Origin: a virus
IMG/VR virus record: IMGVR_UViG_3300024999_000372
Span: 1-24,926 of that record
DNA: 24,926 nt
Strand: one strand, 5' to 3'
Under the pieces are notes generated by a model. That model made no database searches. It saw only the letters and a program-made list of their open reading frames with translations, and had not been told where the DNA came from. The translations under genes and the position numbers were made by a program. Positions 1 through 7,135 of this stretch are shown one piece after another. Each line of letters begins with the position of its first letter. Position 1 is the first letter of the stretch.

Positions 1-226
1 TAGTATCTTTATCAAAATCTAAAGCAAATATTTGTTGACTAATCCAATCTATACTTTTTCTACCTTTAAGTAATGCTGGTTTAAATGTTGCTCCATTGCT
101 TAATAAATTAGCTAATTCTTCAATTTCTAATTCTGTTTGTATTAATCTTTTTTGAATTCCACCTGTTTCATAACTATTAGGTTTCTTTTCAAAAGTCTTT
201 TTGTCCAACATACATTTCACTAACAT
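1..226 (-). CDS. DNA primase-like protein, N-terminal fragment
   Basis: Only about 75 residues are present because the gene runs off the left edge of the window. The ATG at 226-224 is preceded by AAGGAG at 241-236, a 9-base spacing. The fragment begins MLVKCMLDKKTFEKK and contains FKPALLKGRKSIDWISQQIF followed by ALDFDKD. That layout (a variable stretch, then a Trp/Ser/Gln motif, then a hydrophobic strand ending in D-x-D) resembles the start of the archaeo-eukaryotic primase (Prim-Pol) domain found in phage and plasmid primases, where the D-x-D carries catalytic metal ligands. This is a motif impression from a short fragment. The neighbouring RusA-like gene agrees with a DNA replication/recombination region beginning here. 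A helicase-primase fusion or another replication protein is possible. Confidence 0.45.
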   Translation of the reverse strand, partial: MLVKCMLDKKTFEKKPNSYETGGIQKRLIQTELEIEELANLLSNGATFKPALLKGRKSIDWISQQIFALDFDKDT

Positions 227-277
227 TTACAACAACTCCTTTATTGTTTTTATTTTTGATTTCCTTATAAAAATATT

Positions 278-379
278 AATAAGCAAACAGGTGTAAGGAT
301 TCACTTTTCGGGAGCGACCCTAGTTTGCTTATTGTGTATTTCAACACAAATAAAGACACTTCAATTAAGAAATGTCTTT
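278..379 (-). promoter_or_regulatory. Structured leader: three hairpins upstream of the primase-like gene
   Basis: The 186-base gap between the gene ending at 413 and the start at 226 holds consecutive inverted repeats. They are AAAGACA/TGTCTTT (352-358 with 373-379), TTGTGT/ACACAA (322-327 with 334-339) and an 11-bp perfect stem AATAAGCAAAC/GTTTGCTTATT (278-288 with 313-323). The last stem encloses two small hairpins, GGG-CCC and GUG-CAC in minus-strand reading, so it can fold as a multi-branched element. The 11-bp stem and the TTGTGT hairpin share bases 322-323 and partly exclude each other. After the 11-bp stem the minus strand reads ATTAATATTTTTAT, a weak U-tract, so this may be a terminator, an attenuator or an RNA regulator. 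I do not recognise a known riboswitch class. Confidence 0.5.
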
Positions 380-412
380 TATCTATTGAAATATTATATT
401 TAACATCTATTA

Positions 413-1045
413 TTAATCAGTAATTTCAATCTTACTAACTAATTCATTTACTTCATCAATATCTGCTACTTCATCCATATTTTCAATTGCAATTACATCA
501 ATCATACTATCATCAATTTCATCAACAACCTCACCTTCACCATCCACCAATCCATCACCCATAATTTTCTGTTTCTCTATTTCTTCATTCATTAATCTCA
601 TAAATTCCTCTTGTTGCTTTAGACTATCCAACTTTTCCTGCATAATTTCGAATATCTTTTCATTAAATTTCTTAATCTCATCAGGTATTTCAATCTCCAT
701 TTTCTCTAATATCTCTTTAAATAAATTTTGATCAATTAATATTCTCATTAGTTCTAATTCTTCTGATAGTGATTTAGTTTCAATATTTTTTAAAGAAGTG
801 AAATGAGTAATAATTAATAATTGCGTATATCTATCTATTGGGAAATTTTTTAAAGTTTCATCTTCTTGTATAAGTTTATTTATTGAAATTAATTTATTGA
901 AAACTTCTTCAATAATAGTTTGACGAAAATGTAAATCAAATAGAATGGTACTAGAATTAGATAAAGTTACTTGCAATGTTTCATTTAAGTGTGCATCTAA
1001 TTTTTTTAAAGTAGATAATGTTAATGGTTTATTTGTTTTTGACAT
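413..1045 (-). CDS. Hypothetical acidic helical phage protein
   Basis: The protein is 210 aa and starts at ATG 1045, with CGGAGG about 12 bases upstream. I do not recognise it with certainty. It is predicted mostly helical. Residues about 1-120 are a mixed region containing YTQLLIITHFTSLK, which faintly recalls tail-assembly-chaperone-like proteins. A charged segment rich in Glu and Lys (about 120-160) is likely coiled coil, and the C-terminal 45 residues are strongly acidic. It sits between the RusA-like resolvase and the primase-like gene, so a role in DNA metabolism is equally possible. The acidic tail might mediate protein-protein contact or DNA mimicry, but that is inference. Confidence 0.6.
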   Translation of the reverse strand: MSKTNKPLTLSTLKKLDAHLNETLQVTLSNSSTILFDLHFRQTIIEEVFNKLISINKLIQEDETLKNFPIDRYTQLLIITHFTSLKNIETKSLSEELELMRILIDQNLFKEILEKMEIEIPDEIKKFNEKIFEIMQEKLDSLKQQEEFMRLMNEEIEKQKIMGDGLVDGEGEVVDEIDDSMIDVIAIENMDEVADIDEVNELVSKIEITD

Positions 1046-1094
1046 GTTTGAATCAATCCTCCGTTTTATTTTTATTTTATTATTTTTAATTATA

Positions 1095-1511
1095 TTAATA
1101 ATTTATATAAATCTCTGTTCTAGGACGTTCTTTATCCCAACCACATTTCAAAGTTAAACATTCTAAATGTAAAGAATCATCATCAATAATTAACTGACTA
1201 GAAGACAACCCATCCAAAATAAATTTTGGGATCGTGTTATCTAAGTCTTTGCGAATTTTGGTTTTGAAGTAACTAACAAACGTCATTGAACATTTTTCAA
1301 TTTTTTTATTTGTTAATCCTTGATCTTCTACAAACCATACGATGAAATCTTTCCATGATTGTTTTAATGCGTTCATTTGAGGACGTTTCATAATCATCCA
1401 CTTATTAATTGAAGGGTGTGTGGGTTTGTCAATAGGTTTTTTCTTGCGTTTTGGGTACAAACGAAAATAATGCTCATGATATTTATCTAAAACATCATTA
1501 TCAATCACCAA
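1095..1511 (-). CDS. RusA-like Holliday junction resolvase
   Basis: This is a RusA-family endonuclease, which cleaves four-way DNA junctions as a dimer using a cluster of aspartates. The visible signature is RKDLDN (D89 and D91 in the TTG numbering), then PKFILDGL and IIDDDS (D110-D112). These match the family pattern D-x-D-N, then P-K-x-x-x-D-G-L, then D-D. Length (138 aa) is normal for the family. The start is uncertain. TTG at 1511 is the first canonical codon, but the only good ribosome binding site, AAGGGG at 1540-1535, is 23 bases away. It is 8 bases from an in-frame ATT at 1526, which would add five residues and complete the first beta strand (EIKLVI). The gene follows the terminator-rich gap and precedes the primase-like gene, suggesting the start of a recombination/replication operon. 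Confidence 0.85.
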   Translation of the reverse strand: MVIDNDVLDKYHEHYFRLYPKRKKKPIDKPTHPSINKWMIMKRPQMNALKQSWKDFIVWFVEDQGLTNKKIEKCSMTFVSYFKTKIRKDLDNTIPKFILDGLSSSQLIIDDDSLHLECLTLKCGWDKERPRTEIYINY

Positions 1512-1576
1512 TTTAATTTCTGAAATACTAACATCCCCTTAAAATTATATTTACTAATTAATCATAAAATTTCTCA

Positions 1577-1604
1577 ATTACACATTTCCATCTAAAAATC
1601 TCAA
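1577..1604 (-). promoter_or_regulatory. Possible sigma-70 promoter for the RusA-like gene
   Basis: On the minus strand there is TTGAGA (1604-1599) followed after 16 bases by TGTAAT (1582-1577), each 5 of 6 matches to the consensus hexamers. It lies about 50-80 bases upstream of the RusA-like start and just downstream of three hairpins that would stop transcription from the tail genes, where a promoter is expected. In such AT-rich DNA, matches of this quality also arise by chance. Confidence 0.35.
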
Positions 1605-1692
1605 ATTACAAAACACTTATAAATCAATACTTTACAGCACCTCAAAATTACCAAAATCATGAGCAAACTTAGATTTTATGTTGATAAAACTA

Positions 1693-1756
1693 AAAATAAG
1701 GATTGAAGCATATTAATACAATTTTTTATGTATCAACATGAATCAATCCTTATTTT
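1693..1756 (-). terminator. Long two-part hairpin, probable terminator
   Basis: A perfect 14-bp inverted repeat, AAAATAAGGATTGA (1693-1706) and TCAATCCTTATTTT (1743-1756), encloses a second helix of 11 bp (with G-U pairs) after a 2x2 internal loop. The apical loop has about 10 bases. In minus-strand reading it ends CCTTATTTTTAGTTTTATC, a moderate U-tract. The length and near-continuous pairing exceed a usual intrinsic terminator, so an RNase III-type processing site is another possibility. It sits between the tail-fibre operon and the RusA-like gene. Confidence 0.6.
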
Positions 1757-1796
1757 GTTTAGAATTTAGTATGAATTAAATTAACTAGATTTAGTT

Positions 1797-1831
1797 AAAA
1801 TTAATATTTACTATGTATAAATATTAATTTT
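1797..1831. terminator. AT-only bidirectional hairpin
   Basis: A 14-bp inverted repeat, AAAATTAATATTTA (1797-1810) and TAAATATTAATTTT (1818-1831), has a 7-base loop. The plus-strand side is followed by a long T-rich run (TTATTTTATTTTATT) and the minus-strand side by TTTTAACT. It could terminate in either direction, but its stem is only A-T pairs. It is one of three hairpins in the 1512-1897 gap, where I see no gene. Confidence 0.45.
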
Positions 1832-1870
1832 TTATTTTATTTTATTCAATTGTATGTTGCTGAGTTATCA

Positions 1871-1891
1871 AACTAACGCTGTCCGTTAGTT
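1871..1891 (-). terminator. Hairpin directly after the SGNH esterase stop codon
   Basis: AACTAACG (1871-1878) and CGTTAGTT (1884-1891) form an 8-bp stem with a 5-base loop, 6 bases past the stop codon of the esterase gene. The minus strand continues TTGATAACTC, with no real U-tract. It may protect the 3' end of the tail-gene mRNA or act with the two hairpins further downstream rather than terminate on its own. Confidence 0.45.
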
Positions 1892-1897
1892 GGGTAG

Positions 1898-2557
1898 TTA
1901 CCCATGTAGAATTTGTGTCCAACCTAAACTATCTAATGTTTCTTTTAGTTTTACCGCTAGTTTTTGTTGTCCACTGTAAACTAAATGCAAACCATCAATA
2001 TGGTAATCTGTGGGATCTGATAAATTAACTTGATGAAAATCACAAAAGACTACATCCAGCGTACCAGCTATATCTTCCATCGCTGCCCTAAACGTATCAT
2101 AATAACTGTCTGGATGTGTAGTCCATAATGTTGACATGCGATGTATGCTGCATAGTACAATACGGCTACAACCTGCGGTTTCAAGAGCGTTAACCATTGC
2201 AGTTATATTACTTTTAAAAGTATCTACCGTAACAGTTCCTAAATTACAGTCATTTATACCACCATAAATAACTGCTACCGTAGGGATCGGGGATAAGAAA
2301 TTGATGTGTCCCAATGGTATATTATAGGAACTAGGGTCGGCAAAATAATTTGTTGAGATAGCCGCTAACATCTGCGCTGTTGTAGTGCCATGCATACCAA
2401 AATTTAACTCTAAACAATTACCGCCAATTAATGTGCGAGCAATATAAGGATATGCTGTCGTATCAAAACAAAGTAGGTTCCAGTATGTCAAACTATCACC
2501 CATGCAACTGAGATAATTAATTTGTTTGTTTGTTGGATTACTAGATAAGCTGCTCAT
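1898..2557 (-). CDS. SGNH/GDSL-family hydrolase (tail-associated esterase)
   Basis: This is a serine hydrolase of the SGNH fold, a family that commonly removes acetyl groups from polysaccharides. All four blocks are visible: GDSL with the nucleophile S22, a Gly block at NFG (G54), GGIND with N102, and DGLH with D188 and H191. Length (219 aa) is that of a single catalytic domain. There is no signal peptide, consistent with a virion or fibre-bound enzyme. ATG 2557 is preceded by TTGAGGTGA, which overlaps the stop of the upstream fibre gene 11 bases away, so the two are probably translationally coupled. Base composition is unusual: 27 of 60 bases are G or C at 2041-2100 against 7 of 60 at 8641-8700, suggesting acquisition from elsewhere. 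The inferred role is deacetylation of host capsule or cell-wall glycan during adsorption. Confidence 0.85.
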   Translation of the reverse strand: MSSLSSNPTNKQINYLSCMGDSLTYWNLLCFDTTAYPYIARTLIGGNCLELNFGMHGTTTAQMLAAISTNYFADPSSYNIPLGHINFLSPIPTVAVIYGGINDCNLGTVTVDTFKSNITAMVNALETAGCSRIVLCSIHRMSTLWTTHPDSYYDTFRAAMEDIAGTLDVVFCDFHQVNLSDPTDYHIDGLHLVYSGQQKLAVKLKETLDSLGWTQILHG

Positions 2558-2568
2558 TAATTTTCACC

Positions 2569-3633
2569 TCAATTCGCCTGAGTAATCGCGCATATCATTA
2601 ACCCACTGGCTGATGCGCTAATTTTTAGATTATAAGTAAACCCAATAGGGCTAGGCAGGTAAGCGTTACCATTAGCAGGTACAGGAATAATACAAATTGC
2701 CGTACTATCATCATAAAAGGTTATTGTTATCACACTACCTGTCGTATTTGTCATAACTGCACTCAATAATACACCACCAAGTCCTGTTTTTGCTGATGGA
2801 GCAGTAGGACAATCGGCAACATTAAAAATAGTCCCATAAGTTTTTTTATAATCAATCATTACCTTTCGGTAAAAATCAATACCAGACGCAGAATCGACCA
2901 AAAAACCAGTAATATATGTTGTTTTGCTGTCCATCTTTGTGACTACAAGAGTATGATCTCCCGGTGTTAAATCAGTTGCTATGGTTATCGGATAATCATC
3001 ACGTTGATGGGTACCAAAGCCCCCAGTGTTTAAAGTACCATATGCGGTTCCATCAATAGCGAAGGAAAGTTCACCAAAATTATTAGCCAAAGTGACAACT
3101 ACACCTATCCTACGTCCAGTAAAGTTAAAAGTCATAGTTGCACCATCTGCTGAATTATCCCATTTATAACCACTAAAAGATACCTGATCTGACGTTGTGA
3201 TAATTCCATTTGAAATATAAGCATTTGATGCAGTAAGTGGAACTGGTATTAAACTAAACGCACTTTGTTCCTGTACTTTTATGGCCTTTGTCTCTGAATC
3301 TACATCTACCCCTACCCCCGTTATACTACCAGTTAGTTTCATACTCCCTGGACTAGCATCAGTGAATATCTCATTCCCATTTGCATTTTTATTTACTACA
3401 GCATTAGTAGTTCCTGGTGTAGTTTGATCAATATTAACTTTAACATTGCCTAAAGCAGTAACTATATCTGCTAAACTCTTTACTGTTTCTCCTGTTTTTG
3501 TAATTGCATCTCTTAATGCTGATAATTGAATATTTAAATTAGCATTGGTTACAGCAGGAATATTTGTTATTTCTGTTCTTAGAGAATTTGTTCCTCCAGA
3601 CAATATATCTGTTAAGGGAATATTTTCAGGCAA
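2569..3633 (-). CDS. Tail fibre/receptor-binding-type protein with a jelly-roll-like domain
   Basis: The protein is 354 aa. It starts at TTG 3633, with AAGGAG 9 bases upstream. Residues about 1-60 are helical (LSALRDAITKTGETVKSLAD and flanks) and could form a trimerising stalk. About 60-120 is a Thr/Asn/Gly-rich low-complexity region typical of fibres. From about 140 to 245 there is a beta-rich segment (FTGRRIGVVV, LSFAIDGTAYGTL, GDHTLVVTKM) resembling the jelly-roll carbohydrate-binding modules often found beside SGNH esterases. The last 90 residues form another beta domain. The next gene downstream is an SGNH hydrolase, which supports a glycan-recognition role. A different virion appendage is possible. 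GC content is raised over much of the gene. Confidence 0.6.
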   Translation of the reverse strand: MPENIPLTDILSGGTNSLRTEITNIPAVTNANLNIQLSALRDAITKTGETVKSLADIVTALGNVKVNIDQTTPGTTNAVVNKNANGNEIFTDASPGSMKLTGSITGVGVDVDSETKAIKVQEQSAFSLIPVPLTASNAYISNGIITTSDQVSFSGYKWDNSADGATMTFNFTGRRIGVVVTLANNFGELSFAIDGTAYGTLNTGGFGTHQRDDYPITIATDLTPGDHTLVVTKMDSKTTYITGFLVDSASGIDFYRKVMIDYKKTYGTIFNVADCPTAPSAKTGLGGVLLSAVMTNTTGSVITITFYDDSTAICIIPVPANGNAYLPSPIGFTYNLKISASASGLMICAITQAN

Positions 3634-3696
3634 TATATATCACTCCTTTATATTAATATTTAATTTAACATTATAATTTAAAATTATTTTAATATT

Positions 3697-3867
3697 TTAA
3701 ACCCAAACTCTATCTATATCATTAATAACTGTGATTCCAAATAGTAGGTTAAATAGTCCACCTATTGACAAATTATCTATAGGTGTGGTAGTATTAATTT
3801 GATTATTTATATTAATAATTTGTGTAGGGATTAATTGTTCATTATTTCCTAACCAAACGTATTTCAT
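3697..3867 (-). CDS. Small hypothetical protein (56 aa) between fibre genes
   Basis: A short frame begins MKYVWLGNNEQLIPTQI and ends DIDRVWV. Its ATG at 3867-3865 has AGAGGTGAT about 8-10 bases upstream, and it fills the otherwise empty gap between the collar-domain protein and the receptor-binding-type protein. It is rich in Asn, Ile and Thr, like the fibre proteins around it. I cannot assign a function. A small tail-tip or fibre-accessory subunit would fit the context. Confidence 0.6.
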   Translation of the reverse strand: MKYVWLGNNEQLIPTQIININNQINTTTPIDNLSIGGLFNLLFGITVINDIDRVWV

Positions 3868-3901
3868 ATTTTAAAAATCACCTCTTTTGTGAGAATTTAT
3901 T

Positions 3902-5263
3902 TTAATACTTAATTACATAGTTCATTACTAAGTAAGGTTGTAAATTATTATGTGCTAAACCACCACCTGTATTGGAAGTTCCCCAAGTTCCACTACCTGG
4001 ATCTAATCTCCAATCGTTTGTGAATATATCACTAGTATCTGTATTCGTATTATTCCATGCCGTGAACGTATGATTATGTGAAGGCATTTCGGGTGTAGTA
4101 AGAGTATGTGTTTTCTCACCACCACTTTCACCTAATGTATCAAATTCTGTTTGTAAAGAATCTAATCCTACTGGTACTTTACCTTTTAGATTTGGAATAT
4201 TAAAAGTAGTACTGCCATTTCCTACACCATAAGTATCACCAATTACATTAAATAATGCAGAATATGTATTTCTTGAAATAGCAGATCCATCGCAAATGAG
4301 ATACCCACTAGGAGAAACAGAACCAGCAAACATTTGAATTGAACCTATTACTACACCATTTGATGCAGAAGCAGGAGCAAATAGTGTTTGAAATGCTGAA
4401 TCAATTTGAATTGGTATATCTGATCCTTTTTGCACGATAATTTTACCAACAAGCATTGCATTTGTTGCTACTACTTGTGGAATTTCAGGTGGCTGACATG
4501 CTTTTGCTTGATCTAAACTAGCATCAACATCATAAAGAAATATATGTATTCGTGCAGAATCTATATCTGGTCTACACATACAACGATATACCCATACTAC
4601 AGCATATTTTCCATCTGTAAGAGTTGATAATGTGCCAGTTTTAGGATCATATTGAGTATTTGGAAATTGAGTTGCAATGCTACTAGAAAATGTACCATCA
4701 CCATTATTTATCCAAAGAAGCATTGTATCTACACTTGAATCTACTGTTGGAAAACTACTACTATATGATCCTTCCCATGCTTTTCCTGTATTTATAATAA
4801 TATTTCTACTTTCTGATACTTCTAAAGTAAGTCCAGATGCTCTCTCAAATCTCCTTGTTTCAATTAATCGTCTGTGAATTTTATTTGATAACCCAAGTCC
4901 AGGTTCATCCCAATCAATTACTGAGATTCCATCACCTATACGAGCAATAGTATATACTGGAGTATTATTAGACCAATTAATATCTAATAAATTAAGAGTA
5001 ATAACATATTGTGGATTACCATCATTATACTGAGCAATAAGATAGTTTGTAACCATATCAGTAGTTGCTAATGTTGTTTCTGGAATAGTATATTCTGTTA
5101 TTAAACCAGTATAATTAGTTGTATTATATAATCTAAAAATACCTTCACTTATTGTAATTGTTCCTAAACCTGTATTATAAGTTATTGTTGGTTTTATAAT
5201 AGTTCCAGAATTTGTTTTTAAATATGAACCAGATAAATTATTAGTATTATTATTTAAAGGCAT
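3902..5263 (-). CDS. Tail fibre protein with phage tail collar domain
   Basis: The protein is 453 aa. ATG 5263 is preceded by GAGGGGG, which overlaps the stop of the upstream gene. Residues about 1-300 are a beta-rich, Asn/Thr-rich fibre region with strands such as ITISEGIFRLY and YAVVWVYR. From about 305 to the end is a phage tail collar domain: IGSIQMFAGSVSPSGYLICD, then FNIPNLKGKVPVG and the His-rich stretch PEMPSHNHTF, ending NNLQPYLVMNYVIKY. The collar family occurs in short-tail-fibre proteins, and its conserved His-x-His can bind metal ions in trimeric fibre tips. The protein most likely forms part of the distal adsorption apparatus. Confidence 0.85.
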   Translation of the reverse strand: MPLNNNTNNLSGSYLKTNSGTIIKPTITYNTGLGTITISEGIFRLYNTTNYTGLITEYTIPETTLATTDMVTNYLIAQYNDGNPQYVITLNLLDINWSNNTPVYTIARIGDGISVIDWDEPGLGLSNKIHRRLIETRRFERASGLTLEVSESRNIIINTGKAWEGSYSSSFPTVDSSVDTMLLWINNGDGTFSSSIATQFPNTQYDPKTGTLSTLTDGKYAVVWVYRCMCRPDIDSARIHIFLYDVDASLDQAKACQPPEIPQVVATNAMLVGKIIVQKGSDIPIQIDSAFQTLFAPASASNGVVIGSIQMFAGSVSPSGYLICDGSAISRNTYSALFNVIGDTYGVGNGSTTFNIPNLKGKVPVGLDSLQTEFDTLGESGGEKTHTLTTPEMPSHNHTFTAWNNTNTDTSDIFTNDWRLDPGSGTWGTSNTGGGLAHNNLQPYLVMNYVIKY

Positions 5264-5269
5264 ATTATA

Positions 5270-5815
5270 TTACACCCCCTCAGTTACAAGTAAATTCTTC
5301 AAACCAACTGAATTATGTATACAATTTATTGCTTGTGTTGAAATAAACCAAGGTTGCAATTCTAAATTGCCATTACTAGAATTTACAGGTATTCCTTCAT
5401 TTAATACAGCATCAGTTCCAAATGATAAATACATATCTGTATCTGAGATATTAACAATAAGTAGATATTTTCTATTAGAATTAGCAGGGAGAATTTGAGT
5501 GGATGTGGTGGATACCTGAATTGTTGTGTGTGTTAATGTTAAATTTGGAAATGCTGCTATTACTGTGCGTTGTACACCTAAACCTTGAGGATCTTTTTCG
5601 TATGAATTGTTGACTGTAGTACCGTCTGTGGATATGCCTTTTTGAATGATTGCTGTCTTATCTGTCTCCCATGTAGTACCATTGAAAAGAAATTCATTGC
5701 CAGTATCTATTTCTACAAGTTTATCACCGACATCTGTATGAGTTGGTTTGGTATCAGTTGATAGAGCATAGTAAGTATTTAGATGTTTATAGTGTGATGC
5801 ATTTCTAACAGTCAT
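5270..5815 (-). CDS. Virion structural protein, tail-fibre-linked
   Basis: The protein is 181 aa. ATG 5815 has AAGGTGATA upstream. Residues about 20-55 contain DVGDKLVEIDTGNEFLFNGT, a segment like those in phage structural proteins where a short beta motif ends in W. The C-terminal 80 residues (STQILPANSNRKYLLIVNI, then LSFGTDAVL and FISTQAINCI) form a beta-sandwich-like region that I associate with small phage virion/decoration proteins. It ends 7 bases before the collar-domain fibre gene. It may be an adaptor or fibre-base subunit. The exact role is unknown. Confidence 0.55.
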   Translation of the reverse strand: MTVRNASHYKHLNTYYALSTDTKPTHTDVGDKLVEIDTGNEFLFNGTTWETDKTAIIQKGISTDGTTVNNSYEKDPQGLGVQRTVIAAFPNLTLTHTTIQVSTTSTQILPANSNRKYLLIVNISDTDMYLSFGTDAVLNEGIPVNSSNGNLELQPWFISTQAINCIHNSVGLKNLLVTEGV

Positions 5816-5929
5816 GTTGAATTATCACCTTCTTTATTGTTTTTGTTTGGATATAAGGTTATAGAAAAGGCTATTTGATTTGTTGAATGATCTTATTGTA
5901 TTTATTAGAATATTAAGCAAAAAATAAAA

Positions 5930-5954
5930 AAATAGTCTATTAACTAGACTATTT
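5930..5954 (-). terminator. Intrinsic terminator after the third endonuclease gene
   Basis: In minus-strand reading, AAATAGTCTA, a GTTAA loop, TAGACTATTT and then TTTTATTTTTT: a 10-bp stem, 5-base loop and long U-tract directly after the stop codon of the endonuclease gene (5956). This is the cleanest Rho-independent terminator in the window. Confidence 0.85.
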
Positions 5955-5955
5955 G

Positions 5956-7113
5956 TTATTTTTCTATATCTTTTTTAGTTATACATCTTAATTTTCCATA
6001 ATCATGTTTTTCTTTAAACTCAGAACAAATTATTTTACTATTATCTATATCGAATATAATCCAAGAATGACCTGTATTTAAATAATTTTTTGCTAAATTA
6101 ATTATTTCTACAATTTTATCATCTAAAGGTAATAAATCATTTTTAGAAATTAATCTAACCATTTTCCAGTCTTTATTTTTAAAATAATAATATCTTCTTA
6201 TTTCTTTTTTATCAAATTCTTCTTGTGTCATTTTACCAAAAATTACTCTTAAACCATGCCCTCCACCATCATATTCTATATAGATTTTTTCATCTAGAAA
6301 TGCAATATCTAATAATGATATTTTTGTGGCAAAATTTAATTCACCACCTAATAAATTATGTAAATATATTTGTTGTCTACTCGTTGGAGTGCTGCCATTT
6401 TTACATAAAGAGGCAATACTTTTTTCTACAGACTTTAATTTTATTTCTTCGACTTGCATAGGATTGTCACAACCAAATTTATTACGAAAAGTTTGTAAAA
6501 TTTTATTTTTAACTTCTTTATTTTTACTTGGATTATCTGTACCATATTTTACTAACCATGTTTTAATACTCTTACCTCGTATTTTATCAGTTTGTAAAGG
6601 ATAATCTACACCAAAATTATCATTATAATATTGCTTGGATTTTTCTATATAATCATCAGTTTGAAAATAAAATTCTTTTCCCCAATTAGATAAAGATGTT
6701 TCTATCTTTTTTTGTTTAACATTTTCTATTTGAGAATTATGTTCTACTCCATACTTATTTAAATTAGTTTGTTTCATTTTATCTTTAGATGATTGTAATT
6801 TTGCAACATTATTAACATTATATTTAATTAAATTACTTTCTTTAATTTTTTTACCTTTACATTCTTTACAACAGTCTTTATGTATTATACCATTTATATT
6901 TTGAGTTATATGTTTATTATAACTTTGAGAAAATTTTTTACCACAATAATCACATGTTACTTCAACATAAATTTTTGCATTTTCTCTTAAATCAAGAACA
7001 TCTATTACGATTATTTCATTATACTTCCAATTATAACCCTTTGGTTCTAAGAACTTTTTATTATTTGGTCTGCATTTTATATTAACATATTGAGGTAATA
7101 TTAACATGATCAT
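5956..7113 (-). CDS. Vsr-like homing endonuclease with six 23-residue repeats
   Basis: Free-standing endonuclease of 385 aa (383 if the second ATG at 7107, better spaced from AGGAGG, is used). Residues about 54-85 form a zinc-knuckle-like cluster (C54, C57, C81/C82, C85). Then come six tandem repeats of a Y/F/W-G-x-x-N/x-P-x-Q unit, with the aromatic at residues 98, 121, 144, 167, 190 and 213, an exact period of 23. The C-terminal nuclease (about 246-340) has QQIYLHNLLGGELN, D269 in LDIAF, E280 and H286 in IEYDGGGH, as in Vsr-like (EDxHD-type) homing endonucleases. A residue that is Asp in the paralogue at 21975-22865 is Gly here (G287). It has its own promoter, structured leader and terminator and interrupts the tail genes. 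Confidence 0.8.
   Translation of the reverse strand: MIMLILPQYVNIKCRPNNKKFLEPKGYNWKYNEIIVIDVLDLRENAKIYVEVTCDYCGKKFSQSYNKHITQNINGIIHKDCCKECKGKKIKESNLIKYNVNNVAKLQSSKDKMKQTNLNKYGVEHNSQIENVKQKKIETSLSNWGKEFYFQTDDYIEKSKQYYNDNFGVDYPLQTDKIRGKSIKTWLVKYGTDNPSKNKEVKNKILQTFRNKFGCDNPMQVEEIKLKSVEKSIASLCKNGSTPTSRQQIYLHNLLGGELNFATKISLLDIAFLDEKIYIEYDGGGHGLRVIFGKMTQEEFDKKEIRRYYYFKNKDWKMVRLISKNDLLPLDDKIVEIINLAKNYLNTGHSWIIFDIDNSKIICSEFKEKHDYGKLRCITKKDIEK
6333..6376. repeat. 44-bp exact direct repeat, copy 1
   Basis: This stretch is identical over 44 bases to 22352-22395. Both copies encode the QQIYLHNLLGGELN region at the start of the nuclease domain of the two paralogous endonucleases. The identity includes third codon positions, so it exceeds what protein conservation alone requires. 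The flanking bases differ on both sides. Confidence 0.85.
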
Positions 7114-7135
7114 TCCTCCTGTAGAATTTTATTAT

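Noticed and set aside
278-323. Small self-cleaving ribozyme or known riboswitch
   Set aside because: The conserved cores I could test by eye (hammerhead CUGAUGA and GAAA, twister, preQ1, fluoride, ZTP) are not present on either strand.
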